64,000 nucleotides of DNA, taken from assembly GCF_033042135.1 (NCBI RefSeq), contig NZ_WBXM01000007.1, forward strand, positions 1-64,000. The letters are read 5' to 3'. Below, in pieces: positions 7,480-16,543 of the stretch; position 1 is the stretch's first letter; each line of letters begins with the position of its first letter. This stretch comes from Haloechinothrix sp033042135. GTDB taxonomy: Bacteria > Actinomycetota > Actinomycetes > Mycobacteriales > Pseudonocardiaceae. The notes below the pieces were generated by a model. That model was not told where the DNA came from, ran no database searches, and saw nothing but the letters and a program-made list of their open reading frames with translations. A program made the position numbers and the translations under genes.

Positions 7480-9108
7480 TCAGGCCAGCTCGATGAGTTC
7501 CCGGTACTCCTCCGACCAGAAATCCTCGCTGCCGTCGGGCAGCAGGATCACCCGCTCGGGTTCGAGCGCGTCGACCGCCCCCGGATCGTGGCTCACCAAC
7601 ACGACCGCGCCCGCGTAGCTGCGCAGCGCGTCGAGCACCTGCTCGCGGCTCGTCGGGTCCAGATTGTTGGTCGGCTCGTCCAGCAACAGGACATTGGCCG
7701 CGCTGGAGACCAATCCCGCCAGCGCCAACCGGGTCTTCTCTCCCCCCGAGAGGCTGCCCGCTGGCTGCTCCAGCTGCTCGCCGGAGAACAGGAAGGTGCC
7801 GAGCAGCGTGCGCAGTTCCTGCTCGCCCGCGTCGGGAGCGGCGTACCGGACGTTCTGCCACACCGTGGCGTTGTGGTCGAGCGTCTCGTGCTCCTGGGCG
7901 TAGTACCCGACACGCAACCCGTGCCCGGCGACGGTATGGCCGGCGTCTGCGTCCTCCATCCCGCCGAGCAGCCGCAGCAACGTGGTCTTTCCCGCACCGT
8001 TGAGGCCGAGAACCACCACCCTCGAACCACGGTCGATGGCCAGGTCCACACCGGTGAACACCTCGAGCGAACCGTACGACTTGGACAGCCCTTCCGCGCT
8101 GAGCGGGGTCTTGCCGCACGGCGCCGGTGCCGGGAAGCTGATCGTGGCGACCTTCTCCGATGTGGGAACGTCCTCCAACCCGGAGAGCATCTCGTTGGCA
8201 CGGCGCGCCATGTTCTTGGCCGCCACTGCCTTGGTGGCCTTCGCGCCCAGCTTGGTGGCTTGCTTCTGTAACGCGGCGGCTTTGCGCTCGGCGTTGGCCC
8301 GTTCACGCCTACGCCGCTTCTCGTCGGTGGCGCGCGCCTCGAGGTACCGGCTCCAACTCATGTTGTAGATGTCCACCGCGCCACGCTGGGCGTCCAGGTA
8401 CCACACCTTGTTGATCACATCATCGAGCAGGTCGACGTCGTGGCTGATCACCACGAGTCCTCCCTCGTGCGCCTTGAGGAAGGAACGCAACCAGCCGATC
8501 GAGTCGGCGTCGAGGTGGTTGGTGGGTTCGTCAAGCAGCAGGACACGGCTGGATCGACCGTCCGGGCCTGCCTCGGACGCGGCGAACAGGATGCGCGCCA
8601 GCTCCACGCGCCTGCGCTGGCCACCCGAGAGGTTACCCAACGGTTGAGTCAGCACCCGCTGTTCCAGACCCAGATTGACGCAGATGCGGGTCGCCTCGCT
8701 CTCCGCGCCGTAACCACCGAGTGCGGCGAACCGTTCCTCCAGCCTGCCGTAGGCACGGACTGCCTTGTCCCGCGCTGTATCGTCGGCGAGTTCGGCCATC
8801 GCCACCTGGGCTTTCTCCATCTCGCGGGCGATCTCGTCGAGGCCACGCGCCGACAGCACCCGGTCCCGCGCGCTGACCGCGAGATTGCCCTCCCTCGGGT
8901 CCTGCGGCAGGTACCCCAGGTCGCTGCCTCGGTTGACCACACCCCCGTACGGCTCACCCTCACCTGCCAGCACCCGCAGCGTGGTGGTCTTACCCGCTCC
9001 GTTACGCCCCACCAAGCCGATGCGGTCACCCGGCTGGACCCGGAGCGAGGCCGATTCCAGCAAGATGCGTGAACCGGCACGGAGTTCGAGGCCGGTAGCC
9101 GTGATCAC
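7480..9108 (-). CDS. ABC-F family ATPase (ribosome-associated type)
   Basis: 542-aa protein with two ABC ATPase domains and no membrane segment, the hallmark of ABC-F proteins that act on the ribosome. Domain 1 has GRNGAGKTT, LSGGQRRR and LLLDEPTNHLD; domain 2 has GLNGAGKTT, LSGGEKTR and LLLDEPTNNLD. They are joined by an Arg/Lys/Ala-rich linker (residues about 255-305), the P-site tRNA interaction motif region that differs between housekeeping and antibiotic-protection members. Which of the two this is cannot be decided here. GTG 9108 is preceded by GGAG at 6 nt; the TTG at 9120 overlaps that site. The next genes upstream on the same strand are acVLRF1 and dGTPase. Confidence 0.9.
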   Translation of the reverse strand: MITATGLELRAGSRILLESASLRVQPGDRIGLVGRNGAGKTTTLRVLAGEGEPYGGVVNRGSDLGYLPQDPREGNLAVSARDRVLSARGLDEIAREMEKAQVAMAELADDTARDKAVRAYGRLEERFAALGGYGAESEATRICVNLGLEQRVLTQPLGNLSGGQRRRVELARILFAASEAGPDGRSSRVLLLDEPTNHLDADSIGWLRSFLKAHEGGLVVISHDVDLLDDVINKVWYLDAQRGAVDIYNMSWSRYLEARATDEKRRRRERANAERKAAALQKQATKLGAKATKAVAAKNMARRANEMLSGLEDVPTSEKVATISFPAPAPCGKTPLSAEGLSKSYGSLEVFTGVDLAIDRGSRVVVLGLNGAGKTTLLRLLGGMEDADAGHTVAGHGLRVGYYAQEHETLDHNATVWQNVRYAAPDAGEQELRTLLGTFLFSGEQLEQPAGSLSGGEKTRLALAGLVSSAANVLLLDEPTNNLDPTSREQVLDALRSYAGAVVLVSHDPGAVDALEPERVILLPDGSEDFWSEEYRELIELA

Positions 9109-9269
9109 AGAAAACTCCAAGGAAACGTCATGGTCGATCGGTCCTGTCCCCCGGTCACCTCGCCCACGTTGACACGCGGGCAGGCGGCATGCGACTCATT
9201 CCAGGCGAACGACCATGGCACGGAGTCTACGCACCGCGCACGACCCGCCGCGTCCCGGCGTGGTCCGAC

Positions 9270-9941
9270 TCACCCGTCGCGGACCACGACCTCGACGGCC
9301 ACGGCCCGCTCAGCCGCCTCGTCCAGCACACTCCTGCGCGGTTCGGGCACGTCGAGCACCCGCCCGGTGGCCAGGTGCAGTACCGGCGCCAGCCGCCGAT
9401 CGGCTCGCAGCTCGTCCAGCGCGCCACGGTCCCCGCCGAGCACGATAGCGTCGAGCCGCACCACCTCGGGTACCAGCAGCTCCTCGACATCGTCGGCCGC
9501 CCGGCGCAACGCGTCCGCGGCCTGCTCCTGCCGCCGCCGCGCGAAGCGCTGCTGAGACCACCCACCCGCGGCATTGCGACCCTGCACGCGATGCCGCGCC
9601 GTCCGCGAGGCGACCACCGAACCATCCTCGACCACCCCGATGCTGTGCGCTCCCTTACGCAGCAGCACCAAACCGATGCGCCGCGATCGCTCCGCGTGCT
9701 CGACGAGGGCGTCGACCGCCAACCCCTGATACGTGCCCGAACTCGCCCCGGAAAGTGGCGGGAACGGCACCGCGGCGGTGGCCACCGTGCCGTTACCGCC
9801 CCACACGGTGACTTCCTCGGCACCGATGCCGGTCTCACGCACACCGTCGTTTCTGCGGGCGAAGTTGTCGAACCAGCGGCGCAACCGGTGGGGCGGAACC
9901 TCGACGGCACGCCCGCCGCCCGCGACCTCGCGCACCCTCAT
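9270..9941 (-). CDS. acVLRF1-family peptidyl-tRNA hydrolase (Vms1-like release factor)
   Basis: 223-aa actinobacterial member of the Vms1/eRF1-like release factor fold, predicted to cleave peptidyl-tRNA on stalled or split ribosomes. Key features are the N-terminal EVPPHRLRRWFDNFARRN, the central GLVLLRKGAHSIGVVEDG strand region, and the catalytic-loop sequence GGWSQQRFARRRQ (residues about 130-142), the equivalent of the GGQ-type loop. The C-terminus has DAIVLGGDRGALDEL and LDVPEPRRSVLDEA. ATG 9941 overlaps the dGTPase stop as ATGA, so the two are translationally coupled. Longer in-frame upstream sequence lies inside the dGTPase gene and is not coding. Confidence 0.88.
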   Translation of the reverse strand: MRVREVAGGGRAVEVPPHRLRRWFDNFARRNDGVRETGIGAEEVTVWGGNGTVATAAVPFPPLSGASSGTYQGLAVDALVEHAERSRRIGLVLLRKGAHSIGVVEDGSVVASRTARHRVQGRNAAGGWSQQRFARRRQEQAADALRRAADDVEELLVPEVVRLDAIVLGGDRGALDELRADRRLAPVLHLATGRVLDVPEPRRSVLDEAAERAVAVEVVVRDG

Positions 9942-11533
9942 AGCACGAACGCATCCGACCACGGCGCCGATGTCCGACCGGCCAGCGCGTCCAGCAACGT
10001 GGCGCCCTGCTTGTCGGTCAGCGAGGCCACGAAGTCCACGATGGCCCGGCCCCGGGCGAGCCGCTCGCGGCCGGGCGGCTCGCCCATCCCGTTCGCGCGT
10101 GGGATGTCCAGCAGTTCCGGTCGCTGCTCGGCGAGCCGCTGGTACTCGCTGGTGGCCAGTTCGAGAAGGTCGTGCAGCCGCCTCGGGATCCGGTACCACT
10201 CGTGGCCGTCGCAGACCCACCTGTCCAGCTCGTCGACCAGCGACCGCAGCAGCGACGCCTGGCCGCGCTGGTGCAGCGCGAGATCGGGGCGTAGCAACAC
10301 GAACCGGCTGTGCACCCACTTCAGCACCTGGACCTCGTGCCACTGCTCGGCGCGGAGCGTGACATGCCCCGACCGGGTCGACGGGGACTCGGTCAGCACG
10401 ATCCCGCCGACGAGCCGCTCGGTCCAGCGCGTGGAGAACTCCGCGATCGCCTGTTCCGCCTCGACGGAACCGTCGAACACCGCGGCCAGCAAGCCGTCCA
10501 CCAGCTCGTGACGCACCCGGACGACAGCGTGGGCGAACACGTCGTCACTGACCACCCAGGAATCCTTGGCATGTAGCCTGCGGCGCATCCGCTCCAGTGA
10601 GTAGCCGGGCTTGTGCCGACTGGTAGCCAGCTCCGCATCGGGAACCGACGCCAGTTCGAGGGCGTTGCGGGTCCAGTGCTCCAGCTCGCCTGCCACGCTC
10701 GCCTGCTGCAACACCCCGATGCGATGGAAGTCCTGTAGGTCGTGAATCGCGTAGGCGATGTCGTCCGCGGTGTCCATCACCGACGCCTCGACAGTTTGTT
10801 GCCATGGCTCGATCTGCCGGATGAACGGCGCACGCGCCTGCTCCACATCGTCGAGCTCGGTGAAGTACGCCGAGTACTTGGCAGAGCCGGTTCCCGGCGC
10901 CTCCGGCGGCTCGGCGGCCCCGCGCGGCGGGACCGGCATCGACGAGGGATGCGGCTCGGGAAAACCGACCCGCGCCCACGGGTACTTCAACACCGCCGCA
11001 CGGACCGCGGCCGTGAGGTCCAGCCCCACCGCGGTAGGGCCACGCACATCGGTGGTGGTCAAGATGCGGAACGTCTGCGCGTTGCCCTCGAACCCGTCGA
11101 CGAGCCCGAACCGTTCCCGCGCGATGTGATCCAGTACCTGCTCGCCGAGATGCCCGAACGGGGGGTGACCGAGATCGTGGGCGAGCGCGGCCGCCTCGGC
11201 CACGTCGGGATCGCACCCGCCGAGCTTGTCCACCAACGCGGCGTCCTCGGTGGCCGCCCCGAGCCGCTCAGCGATTCGCCTGGCGACCTGCGCTACCTTC
11301 AGGCTGTGCGTCAGCCTGTTGTGCAGCAGCCCCGAGTCGGTGGTACTGACCACCTGGGTCACCCCGCCGAGCCTGGCGAAGAACGGCGAGGTCGCGATCC
11401 TGTCCCGGTCGACCCGAAACGCCTCGTCAGCCGAGGCAGGCGTGCCAACGGAGTTCAGCGCGGCGCCGTCGCGGCGCGCCGCCCGTACAGCTGCCCGCTC
11501 CCCCGTACTGCCGGTGTAGCTCGTCTCCTCCAC
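9938..11533 (-). CDS. dgt: Deoxyguanosinetriphosphate triphosphohydrolase
   Basis: 531-aa HD-domain dNTPase that hydrolyses dGTP (and often other dNTPs) to the nucleoside and triphosphate. Metal ligands are visible: His in NRLTHSLKVAQ, His-Asp in AHDLGHPPFGH, and Asp in VMDTADDIAYAIHD. Around these is the usual family framework (FEGNAQTFRILT, YPWAR). Length is near the normal 420-530 aa. The start is uncertain: GTG 11533 has GGTGGAG upstream but only 2 nt away, while the ORF is open to 11656, which would overlap the divergent lycopene cyclase start. In many actinobacteria dgt lies with dnaG; that gene is not next to it here. Confidence 0.9.
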   Translation of the reverse strand: MEETSYTGSTGERAAVRAARRDGAALNSVGTPASADEAFRVDRDRIATSPFFARLGGVTQVVSTTDSGLLHNRLTHSLKVAQVARRIAERLGAATEDAALVDKLGGCDPDVAEAAALAHDLGHPPFGHLGEQVLDHIARERFGLVDGFEGNAQTFRILTTTDVRGPTAVGLDLTAAVRAAVLKYPWARVGFPEPHPSSMPVPPRGAAEPPEAPGTGSAKYSAYFTELDDVEQARAPFIRQIEPWQQTVEASVMDTADDIAYAIHDLQDFHRIGVLQQASVAGELEHWTRNALELASVPDAELATSRHKPGYSLERMRRRLHAKDSWVVSDDVFAHAVVRVRHELVDGLLAAVFDGSVEAEQAIAEFSTRWTERLVGGIVLTESPSTRSGHVTLRAEQWHEVQVLKWVHSRFVLLRPDLALHQRGQASLLRSLVDELDRWVCDGHEWYRIPRRLHDLLELATSEYQRLAEQRPELLDIPRANGMGEPPGRERLARGRAIVDFVASLTDKQGATLLDALAGRTSAPWSDAFVL

Positions 11534-11576
11534 GTCTCCACCGTAATGCCCACGCCCGTTCCGGCGAGGTAAGGAC

Positions 11577-12725
11577 GTGTTCGATATCGCGATGATCGGC
11601 GGCGGGCCCTCCGGATGGGCGCTGGCGAGCTCCTGCGCGGCCGCCGGGCTCGACACGGCGCTGATCGACGAGCGGCCGCACCGCGTGTGGTCCGCGACCT
11701 ACGGGGCATGGCGCGACGAAATTCCCGACCCCTTGACGCCTGCTATCGCCACAATGCCCGGGATCACCCGGACGCACGCCATGACCGGGAGGACGCTACC
11801 GAGGCAGTACGTGGTGCTGGACAACGTTGCGCTGGCACGGCTGCTGCACACCCCGGACGTGACCGTGGTGGCGAGCCGGGTCACCGCGAGCGGGTACCAC
11901 CGTGGCGGTGCCTGCCTGCGCACGACCGACCAACGGCAGCTGCACGCACGCCTCGTCGTCGACGCGACCGGGGCGCGACGGCGCCGGAGTCGGCAAGCCG
12001 CCGAGCAGACCGCCGTCGGCGTGACCGTACCCGCCGAGTACGCGCGCCGCCTCGTACCGGACGCGCCGGAGGCGGCGTGGATCATGGACTGGCGGCAGGC
12101 CGTGCCGGAGGCGATACCGCCCACCTTTCTCTACGCCCTTCCCGTCGGGCCCGACACGGTGCTGCTCGAGGAAACCTCGCTGGCACGACGTCCCGGTCTT
12201 GGCTTCGACGTCCTCGCGCGGCGGTTACGCACCCGGCTGGCCGCCGCCGGGATCACACAGCATGCCGGGCCGGTCGAACAGGTGCGCATCCCGCTCGACG
12301 CCCCGGTCGCCGGGGCCGGGCCGCCGTCGGCGCATCGCGGTCCGATGCGATTCGGGGCAGCCGCGGGCTTGACCCACCCCGCGACCGGCTACCAGCTGGT
12401 CACCGCGCTGACCCTGGCGCCGCGCCTGGCGGCCGTGCTGGCCGAGCATCTTCCCGGTGCCCCCCACCGCGCGGCGGCCGAGGCCCGGTACGCGATGTGG
12501 CCGCCGCGGGCGCTGGCCGTGCACGCGCTGCGCCGCATGGGACTGCGAGCGCTGCTGCGCATGCCCGCCGCCGCGGTTCCGGAATTTTTCGAGCACTTCT
12601 TCGAGCTTCCGGCCGAGCTACAGCGGGCGTACCTGTCCGGGCGCGAGGACCCGCGCGGCACCGCCACCGCCATGGCCGCCCTCTTCGACGCCGTCCCCTG
12701 GCGGCTACGCCGCTACCTCGCCTAG
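11577..12725 (+). CDS. Lycopene beta-cyclase, FAD-dependent CrtY/CrtL type
   Basis: 382-aa flavoprotein predicted to cyclise the ends of lycopene to beta-ionone rings in carotenoid synthesis. The N-terminus has the dinucleotide-binding GGGPSG (residues about 8-13) and DTALIDE; the family motif YGAWRDEIPD follows at about 42-51; FLYALPV and LLEETSLARRP mark the middle; and FGAAAGLTHPATGYQLV is the conserved C-terminal FAD/lycopene motif. Start GTG 11577 is preceded by GAGGTAAGGA. No phytoene synthase, desaturase or GGPP synthase gene is nearby, which is unusual for this enzyme; function in carotenoid synthesis depends on genes elsewhere. Confidence 0.88.
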   Translation: MFDIAMIGGGPSGWALASSCAAAGLDTALIDERPHRVWSATYGAWRDEIPDPLTPAIATMPGITRTHAMTGRTLPRQYVVLDNVALARLLHTPDVTVVASRVTASGYHRGGACLRTTDQRQLHARLVVDATGARRRRSRQAAEQTAVGVTVPAEYARRLVPDAPEAAWIMDWRQAVPEAIPPTFLYALPVGPDTVLLEETSLARRPGLGFDVLARRLRTRLAAAGITQHAGPVEQVRIPLDAPVAGAGPPSAHRGPMRFGAAAGLTHPATGYQLVTALTLAPRLAAVLAEHLPGAPHRAAAEARYAMWPPRALAVHALRRMGLRALLRMPAAAVPEFFEHFFELPAELQRAYLSGREDPRGTATAMAALFDAVPWRLRRYLA

Positions 12726-12740
12726 CCGCGGGGCCGGGGT

Positions 12741-12797
12741 GCGAGCCCAAGGGCCTCTTCGGTGCCATGTATGTACCGAACGGCCCCTTCGGCTCGC
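12741..12797. terminator. Long two-step hairpin between convergent genes
   Basis: Outer arms GCGAGCC (12741-12747) and GGCTCGC (12791-12797) pair exactly, then AAGGGCC pairs with GGCCCCTT with one bulge, and inner arms TTCGGT (12758-12763) and ACCGAA (12775-12780) close an 11-nt loop. It sits just after the lycopene cyclase stop and before the end of the protease gene on the other strand, so it is placed as a bidirectional terminator without a T-run, as is common in actinobacteria. Confidence 0.75.
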
Positions 12798-12809
12798 AGC
12801 CGGGCGCCC

Positions 12810-14795
12810 CTAGCTGGTGGGGACACCGCCCGTGCCGGGGCCACGTACCCCTTCCAGGGGTGGCAGCGGGCAGTGCAGCAGGGCACACACGGTACGCAGC
12901 AGCTCGGCCTGCTCCACGGTGACCACGCCGTCGTGGCTGATCACGTCGACCATTCCCGCCACCACGTGTTGCTTCTCCCTGCTACCGAGACCGTCGAGGG
13001 CGGGCCAACAGCTGTCCAGCTCCATCAGCCCCTGTTGCGGCAGCTGGTACGGGAGTTGACTGTTCGGCAGCAGCCGGGCCATCCCGGCGTGGTAGGCGGC
13101 CTGGGCCGCCCGCTCGTCTCCCTGCCCCGCGCGGGCGAGCACCGCCAGCAACATCGCGATCGGGCGCGCGTTGCGTGCCAGGTCATGCTTGCCACGCGCC
13201 CGCCACGGCGACGTGTGGTGCACCGCCTCGTACAACTCGCGGTGCAGCAGCGTGCCGAGGCAGTACTCGAACACGCTCAACCGCCCGTCGGCGCCGATCA
13301 GCTCGGCCACGCCGTCCATCACGGCCTGCAACTCGGACCCGTCCCTGTGGCGCAGCGCCGAGAACGCCACCTCGAGCAATGGCAACCGCAATCCCGGGTC
13401 GAGCTCGGCCACCGCACTCGCGTCCTGCCACACCGTGTCGGCGAGCTCCCGGCCGTACCGGCGCGCCAGCGCCGCGTGCTGCGTGCTGCGCACTTCCTGC
13501 TCCGGTGACAGCAGCAGCGCGTACACAAGCGAGACCACCCGCTCGCGATCCCTGGCTCGCTGCATCAGCTCCGCGGGGATCCGCCGCAGGATGTCGCCTG
13601 CCTGCTCGTAGGAGTCCGCGCTCGGCGCGCCGACACCGGCCACCACCGCGTACGACTGCACCGGCACCTCGCGGGGGGCTTGCCCGCCGCGAGGTACGGC
13701 AGCACCGGACGATCCGGTGCTCGGCGAGCCCTTCGGAGCTGCCCCGCCCGCACCCTCGGCCAGGCCTTTCGCCCGGTCTTCTTGCAGGCCGGACGGTGGT
13801 GACGACGCCCACCGCTTACGTAGCTGCTCCAGCTCCCTCGGGTCGAAGGACGGATCCAGTTTCTTGATCCGTTCCGGCAGCGGCGGGTGGGTGGCGAAGG
13901 CATTGGAGAAGTTCATGCCCTCGCCGAACAGCATGTGGCTGACGTCCTCGACGTGCCCGTCGCGCATCTTCGACCCGGTCTCCAGGCCGCCGATCTTCTT
14001 CAGCGCACCGGCGATCCCCTCGGTTTGCCGGGTGAACTGCACCGCCGAGGCGTCGGCGAGGTACTCGCGCTGCCTGGCGACGGCCGCCTTGATCAATCGG
14101 CCCATCACCACGCCGACGTAGCCCACGATGAGCAAACCGAGCGCGATGAGCAGGATCGGTGCGCCGTTGCGTCCGCCGCCGCGGCTGCCGTAGAGCATGA
14201 TGCGGCCCACCACCGCCAGGGCCATGATGCCGAACAGCACACCTATCAGCCGGATGTTCAACCGCATGTCGCCGTTGATGACGTGGCTGAACTCGTGGGC
14301 GATGACGCCCTGCAGCTCATCCCGGTTGAGCCGTTCCAGCGCACCCCTGGTGACCGCGACCGCGGCGTCGGACGGCGACCAGCCCGCGGCGAACGCGTTG
14401 ATCCCCGGCTCCTGCGGTAGCACGTATACCTCGGGCACCCCCACGCCCGAGGCGATCGCCATCTCTTCGACCACGTTGCGCAGCCTGCGCAACTGTGGGT
14501 CCTGGGTGTCCTCGGGGACGTAGACACCGCCGAGTTTGCGAGCGACCGCGCCTCCGCCACCGTTCCGCAAAGCCATCATGCGGAACAACGAAGTCAGCGC
14601 GATCACCACGATCGTGATCCCGCTGATCACGATGATCGCGGTCAGCAGCTGCTCGGCCGGTTGCTCCCACATGTCGAACGCGGTCAACGCGATCACGTTG
14701 ATCACCAGGACGATGCCGACCACGGCGACCAGGAACAGCAGCACCAACCGGTGCGAGATCCGACGTACCTGATGCTGGCGCTCGAAGAAGTTCAT
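12810..14795 (-). CDS. M48 (HtpX-like) membrane metalloprotease with long C-terminal extension
   Basis: 661-aa zinc protease. Two N-terminal helices (residues about 18-39, 50-70) lead into the M48 domain with AHEFSHVINGDM (catalytic HExxH, about 168-179), two further helices and the third-ligand region QREYLADASAVQFTR. This domain ends near residue 335. The rest, about 325 aa, is soluble and helical, with two acidic motifs (LIGADGRLSVFEY and VISHDGVVTVEQAE) like those of TerB-type tellurite-resistance domains. Standard HtpX is about 290 aa. It starts 20 bp after lemA on the same strand; lemA-htpX pairing is common and points to membrane protein quality control. Confidence 0.88.
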   Translation of the reverse strand: MNFFERQHQVRRISHRLVLLFLVAVVGIVLVINVIALTAFDMWEQPAEQLLTAIIVISGITIVVIALTSLFRMMALRNGGGGAVARKLGGVYVPEDTQDPQLRRLRNVVEEMAIASGVGVPEVYVLPQEPGINAFAAGWSPSDAAVAVTRGALERLNRDELQGVIAHEFSHVINGDMRLNIRLIGVLFGIMALAVVGRIMLYGSRGGGRNGAPILLIALGLLIVGYVGVVMGRLIKAAVARQREYLADASAVQFTRQTEGIAGALKKIGGLETGSKMRDGHVEDVSHMLFGEGMNFSNAFATHPPLPERIKKLDPSFDPRELEQLRKRWASSPPSGLQEDRAKGLAEGAGGAAPKGSPSTGSSGAAVPRGGQAPREVPVQSYAVVAGVGAPSADSYEQAGDILRRIPAELMQRARDRERVVSLVYALLLSPEQEVRSTQHAALARRYGRELADTVWQDASAVAELDPGLRLPLLEVAFSALRHRDGSELQAVMDGVAELIGADGRLSVFEYCLGTLLHRELYEAVHHTSPWRARGKHDLARNARPIAMLLAVLARAGQGDERAAQAAYHAGMARLLPNSQLPYQLPQQGLMELDSCWPALDGLGSREKQHVVAGMVDVISHDGVVTVEQAELLRTVCALLHCPLPPLEGVRGPGTGGVPTS

Positions 14796-14815
14796 CTGCC
14801 GCCCGTCCGGTGAAC

Positions 14816-15418
14816 TCAGAACGACACTTCGGGAGCTTCACGCTTGCCGGGGTCGTCGACCTCGAGCAGCGCGGCGGGCTGGAACCCGAACATGCCCGCG
14901 ATGATGTTCGCCGGGAACACCTCGCGCTTGTTGTTGTAGGCCATCACCGCGTCGTTGAAGCTCTGCCTGGCGAACGCCACCCGGTTCTCGGTCGAGGTGA
15001 GCTCTTCGGAGAGCTGCATCATGTTTTGATTGGCCTTCAGGTCGGGGTAGGCCTCCGACAGCGCGAACAGCCTGCCCAGTGTCTGGGTAAGCATGTTCTC
15101 CGCCCCCGACAGCTGCTGCATCGCGTTCGGGTCACCCGGGTTGTTCCGCGCGGTCTCCTGCGCGTTGACCGCCCCGGAACGCGCCGAGATCACCGCGTCG
15201 AGCGTCTCGCGCTCGTGCTTCATGTAGCCCTTGGCGGTCTCCACGAGGTTCGGGATCAAGTCGTGCCGCCGGGTGAGCTGGACGTCGATCTGGGCGAACG
15301 CGTTCTTATACGCGTTGCGGTGCCTGACGAGTCCGTTGTAGATCGAGATCACGCCGATCACGATCAGCACGACGATGAGCAGCAGCCCCACCAGAGTCAG
15401 GATCAAAGCCGTCCCCAT
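14816..15418 (-). CDS. lemA: LemA family membrane protein
   Basis: 200-aa protein with one N-terminal membrane helix (LILTLVGLLLIVVLIVIGVI) and a long helical bundle typical of LemA: YNGLVRHRNAYKNAFAQIDVQLTRRHDLIPNLVETAKGYM is the family's most conserved stretch (given here as residues about 25-64). C-terminal FPANIIAGMFGF is also diagnostic. ATG 15418 follows GGAGGAGAGG, an excellent ribosome binding site; the ORF upstream of it is open but unsupported. It precedes the M48 protease by 20 bp in one probable operon. Biochemical role is poorly known; it is expected to work with the protease at the membrane. Confidence 0.93.
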   Translation of the reverse strand: MGTALILTLVGLLLIVVLIVIGVISIYNGLVRHRNAYKNAFAQIDVQLTRRHDLIPNLVETAKGYMKHERETLDAVISARSGAVNAQETARNNPGDPNAMQQLSGAENMLTQTLGRLFALSEAYPDLKANQNMMQLSEELTSTENRVAFARQSFNDAVMAYNNKREVFPANIIAGMFGFQPAALLEVDDPGKREAPEVSF

Positions 15419-15641
15419 GAAACCTCTCCTCCATGCCGGGTAGTAGAGACCCGCACGTCTCGATGGTCGGAGCCTGCTCGAAGCATGCACGCCACAACGC
15501 GCGACCCGCAACCGGAGCGCGCGCCTCGCATGCGCTTGCGACAGGCAGGCTGATTCGTGCCGGTGAGTTCCCCGTTCGAAGGGCTCCTCCCCGCACGATG
15601 ACGCTGTACCGAGCGTAGCACCAGCCGCCCGGTCACTGCGC

Positions 15642-16067
15642 TTATACGGTGAATCCGAGTGCCCGGAGTTGCTCGCGCCCCTCGTCGGTGATCTTCTCCG
15701 GGCCCCACGGCGGGGTCCACACCCAATTGATGACGTAGTCCTTCACCACAGGGGCGTTGCCGACCAACACCGAGGCGGTCTGATCCTCGATGACGTCGGT
15801 CAGCGGGCATGCCGCCGAAGTCAGCGTCATGTCGATGGTCGCGACGTTGTTCTCGTCCACCCGGACGCCGTACACCAGGCCGAGATCCACGACGTTGATG
15901 CCGAGCTCCGGGTCGACGACGTCGCGCATCGCTTCCTCGACGTCCTCGATCGCGGCCACCTCAGCCTGCGGCACGACATCCTGCTGTTCGGGGAGATCCG
16001 CGGCGGTGCGACCCTCTCGCGAATCGCCTGCCTGCGCTGGCGCCACCTGGTCTTGCTCCTGGGTCAC
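15642..16067 (-). CDS. sufT: SufT-like Fe-S assembly factor (DUF59/MIP18 family)
   Basis: 141-aa protein. After a variable Glu/Gln/Ala-rich N-terminus of about 40 residues, the DUF59 domain begins (VEEAMRDVVDPELGINVVDLGLVYGV) with MTLTSAACPLTDVIEDQ, including the conserved Cys, and ends VWTPPWGPEKITDEGREQLRALGF. SufT proteins help mature or deliver Fe-S clusters from the SUF machinery. Its GTG start overlaps the sufU stop (GTGA), so it is the last gene of the suf operon. Confidence 0.92.
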   Translation of the reverse strand: MTQEQDQVAPAQAGDSREGRTAADLPEQQDVVPQAEVAAIEDVEEAMRDVVDPELGINVVDLGLVYGVRVDENNVATIDMTLTSAACPLTDVIEDQTASVLVGNAPVVKDYVINWVWTPPWGPEKITDEGREQLRALGFTV

Positions 16068-16540
16068 GGCACTTCCACTCCATTCGCTTCCGGACTCTGC
16101 CCTGCCTCGACGAGCGCGGTCTTGAAGGCCATCCAGCCGAGCAGGGCGCATTTCACCCGCGCCGGATACTTGGCCACGCCGGCGAAGGCCACGCCGTCGG
16201 CGAGCACCTCTTCGTCCGGCTCCACCTGCCCTCGCCCCTGCATCAACTCCACGAACGCCTGCATGGTGGTGCAGGCTTCCTTCACCGTGTGCCCGACGAC
16301 CAGCTCGGTCAGCACCGAGGTCGCGGCCTGGCTGATCGAGCAGCCCTGACCGTCGTAGGAGACATCGGCGACCCGTGCCTCGTCCCCCTCGCCCTCCAGG
16401 TGCACCCGCAACGTGACCTCGTCGCCGCAGGTCGGGTTGACCTGGAAGGATTCGCCGTCGAACGGCTCACGGAGCCCCCTGCCGTTCGGGTTCTTGTAGT
16501 GGTCCAGGATGATCTCCTGGTACATGCTCTCCAGCTGCAC
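16064..16540 (-). CDS. sufU: SufU, zinc-dependent sulfurtransferase of the SUF system
   Basis: 158-aa NifU/IscU-like protein that takes persulfide sulfur from SufS and passes it to the SufBCD scaffold. Starts MQLESMYQEIILDHYKNPNGRGL, the family's standard N-terminus, which supports GTG 16540 over the internal ATG at 16525. Three Cys zinc ligands are visible in NPTCGDEV, GQGCSIS and RVKCALLGW, and the Asp of TCGDE provides the fourth. An insert between the second and third Cys is typical of SufU as opposed to IscU. It begins 3 bp after the sufS stop. Confidence 0.95.
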   Translation of the reverse strand: MQLESMYQEIILDHYKNPNGRGLREPFDGESFQVNPTCGDEVTLRVHLEGEGDEARVADVSYDGQGCSISQAATSVLTELVVGHTVKEACTTMQAFVELMQGRGQVEPDEEVLADGVAFAGVAKYPARVKCALLGWMAFKTALVEAGQSPEANGVEVP

Positions 16541-16543
16541 GCC

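Noticed and set aside
12757..12813. Short peptide-coding frame through the 12741-12797 region
   Set aside because: The bases form a hairpin between convergent genes; the ORF has no ribosome binding site.
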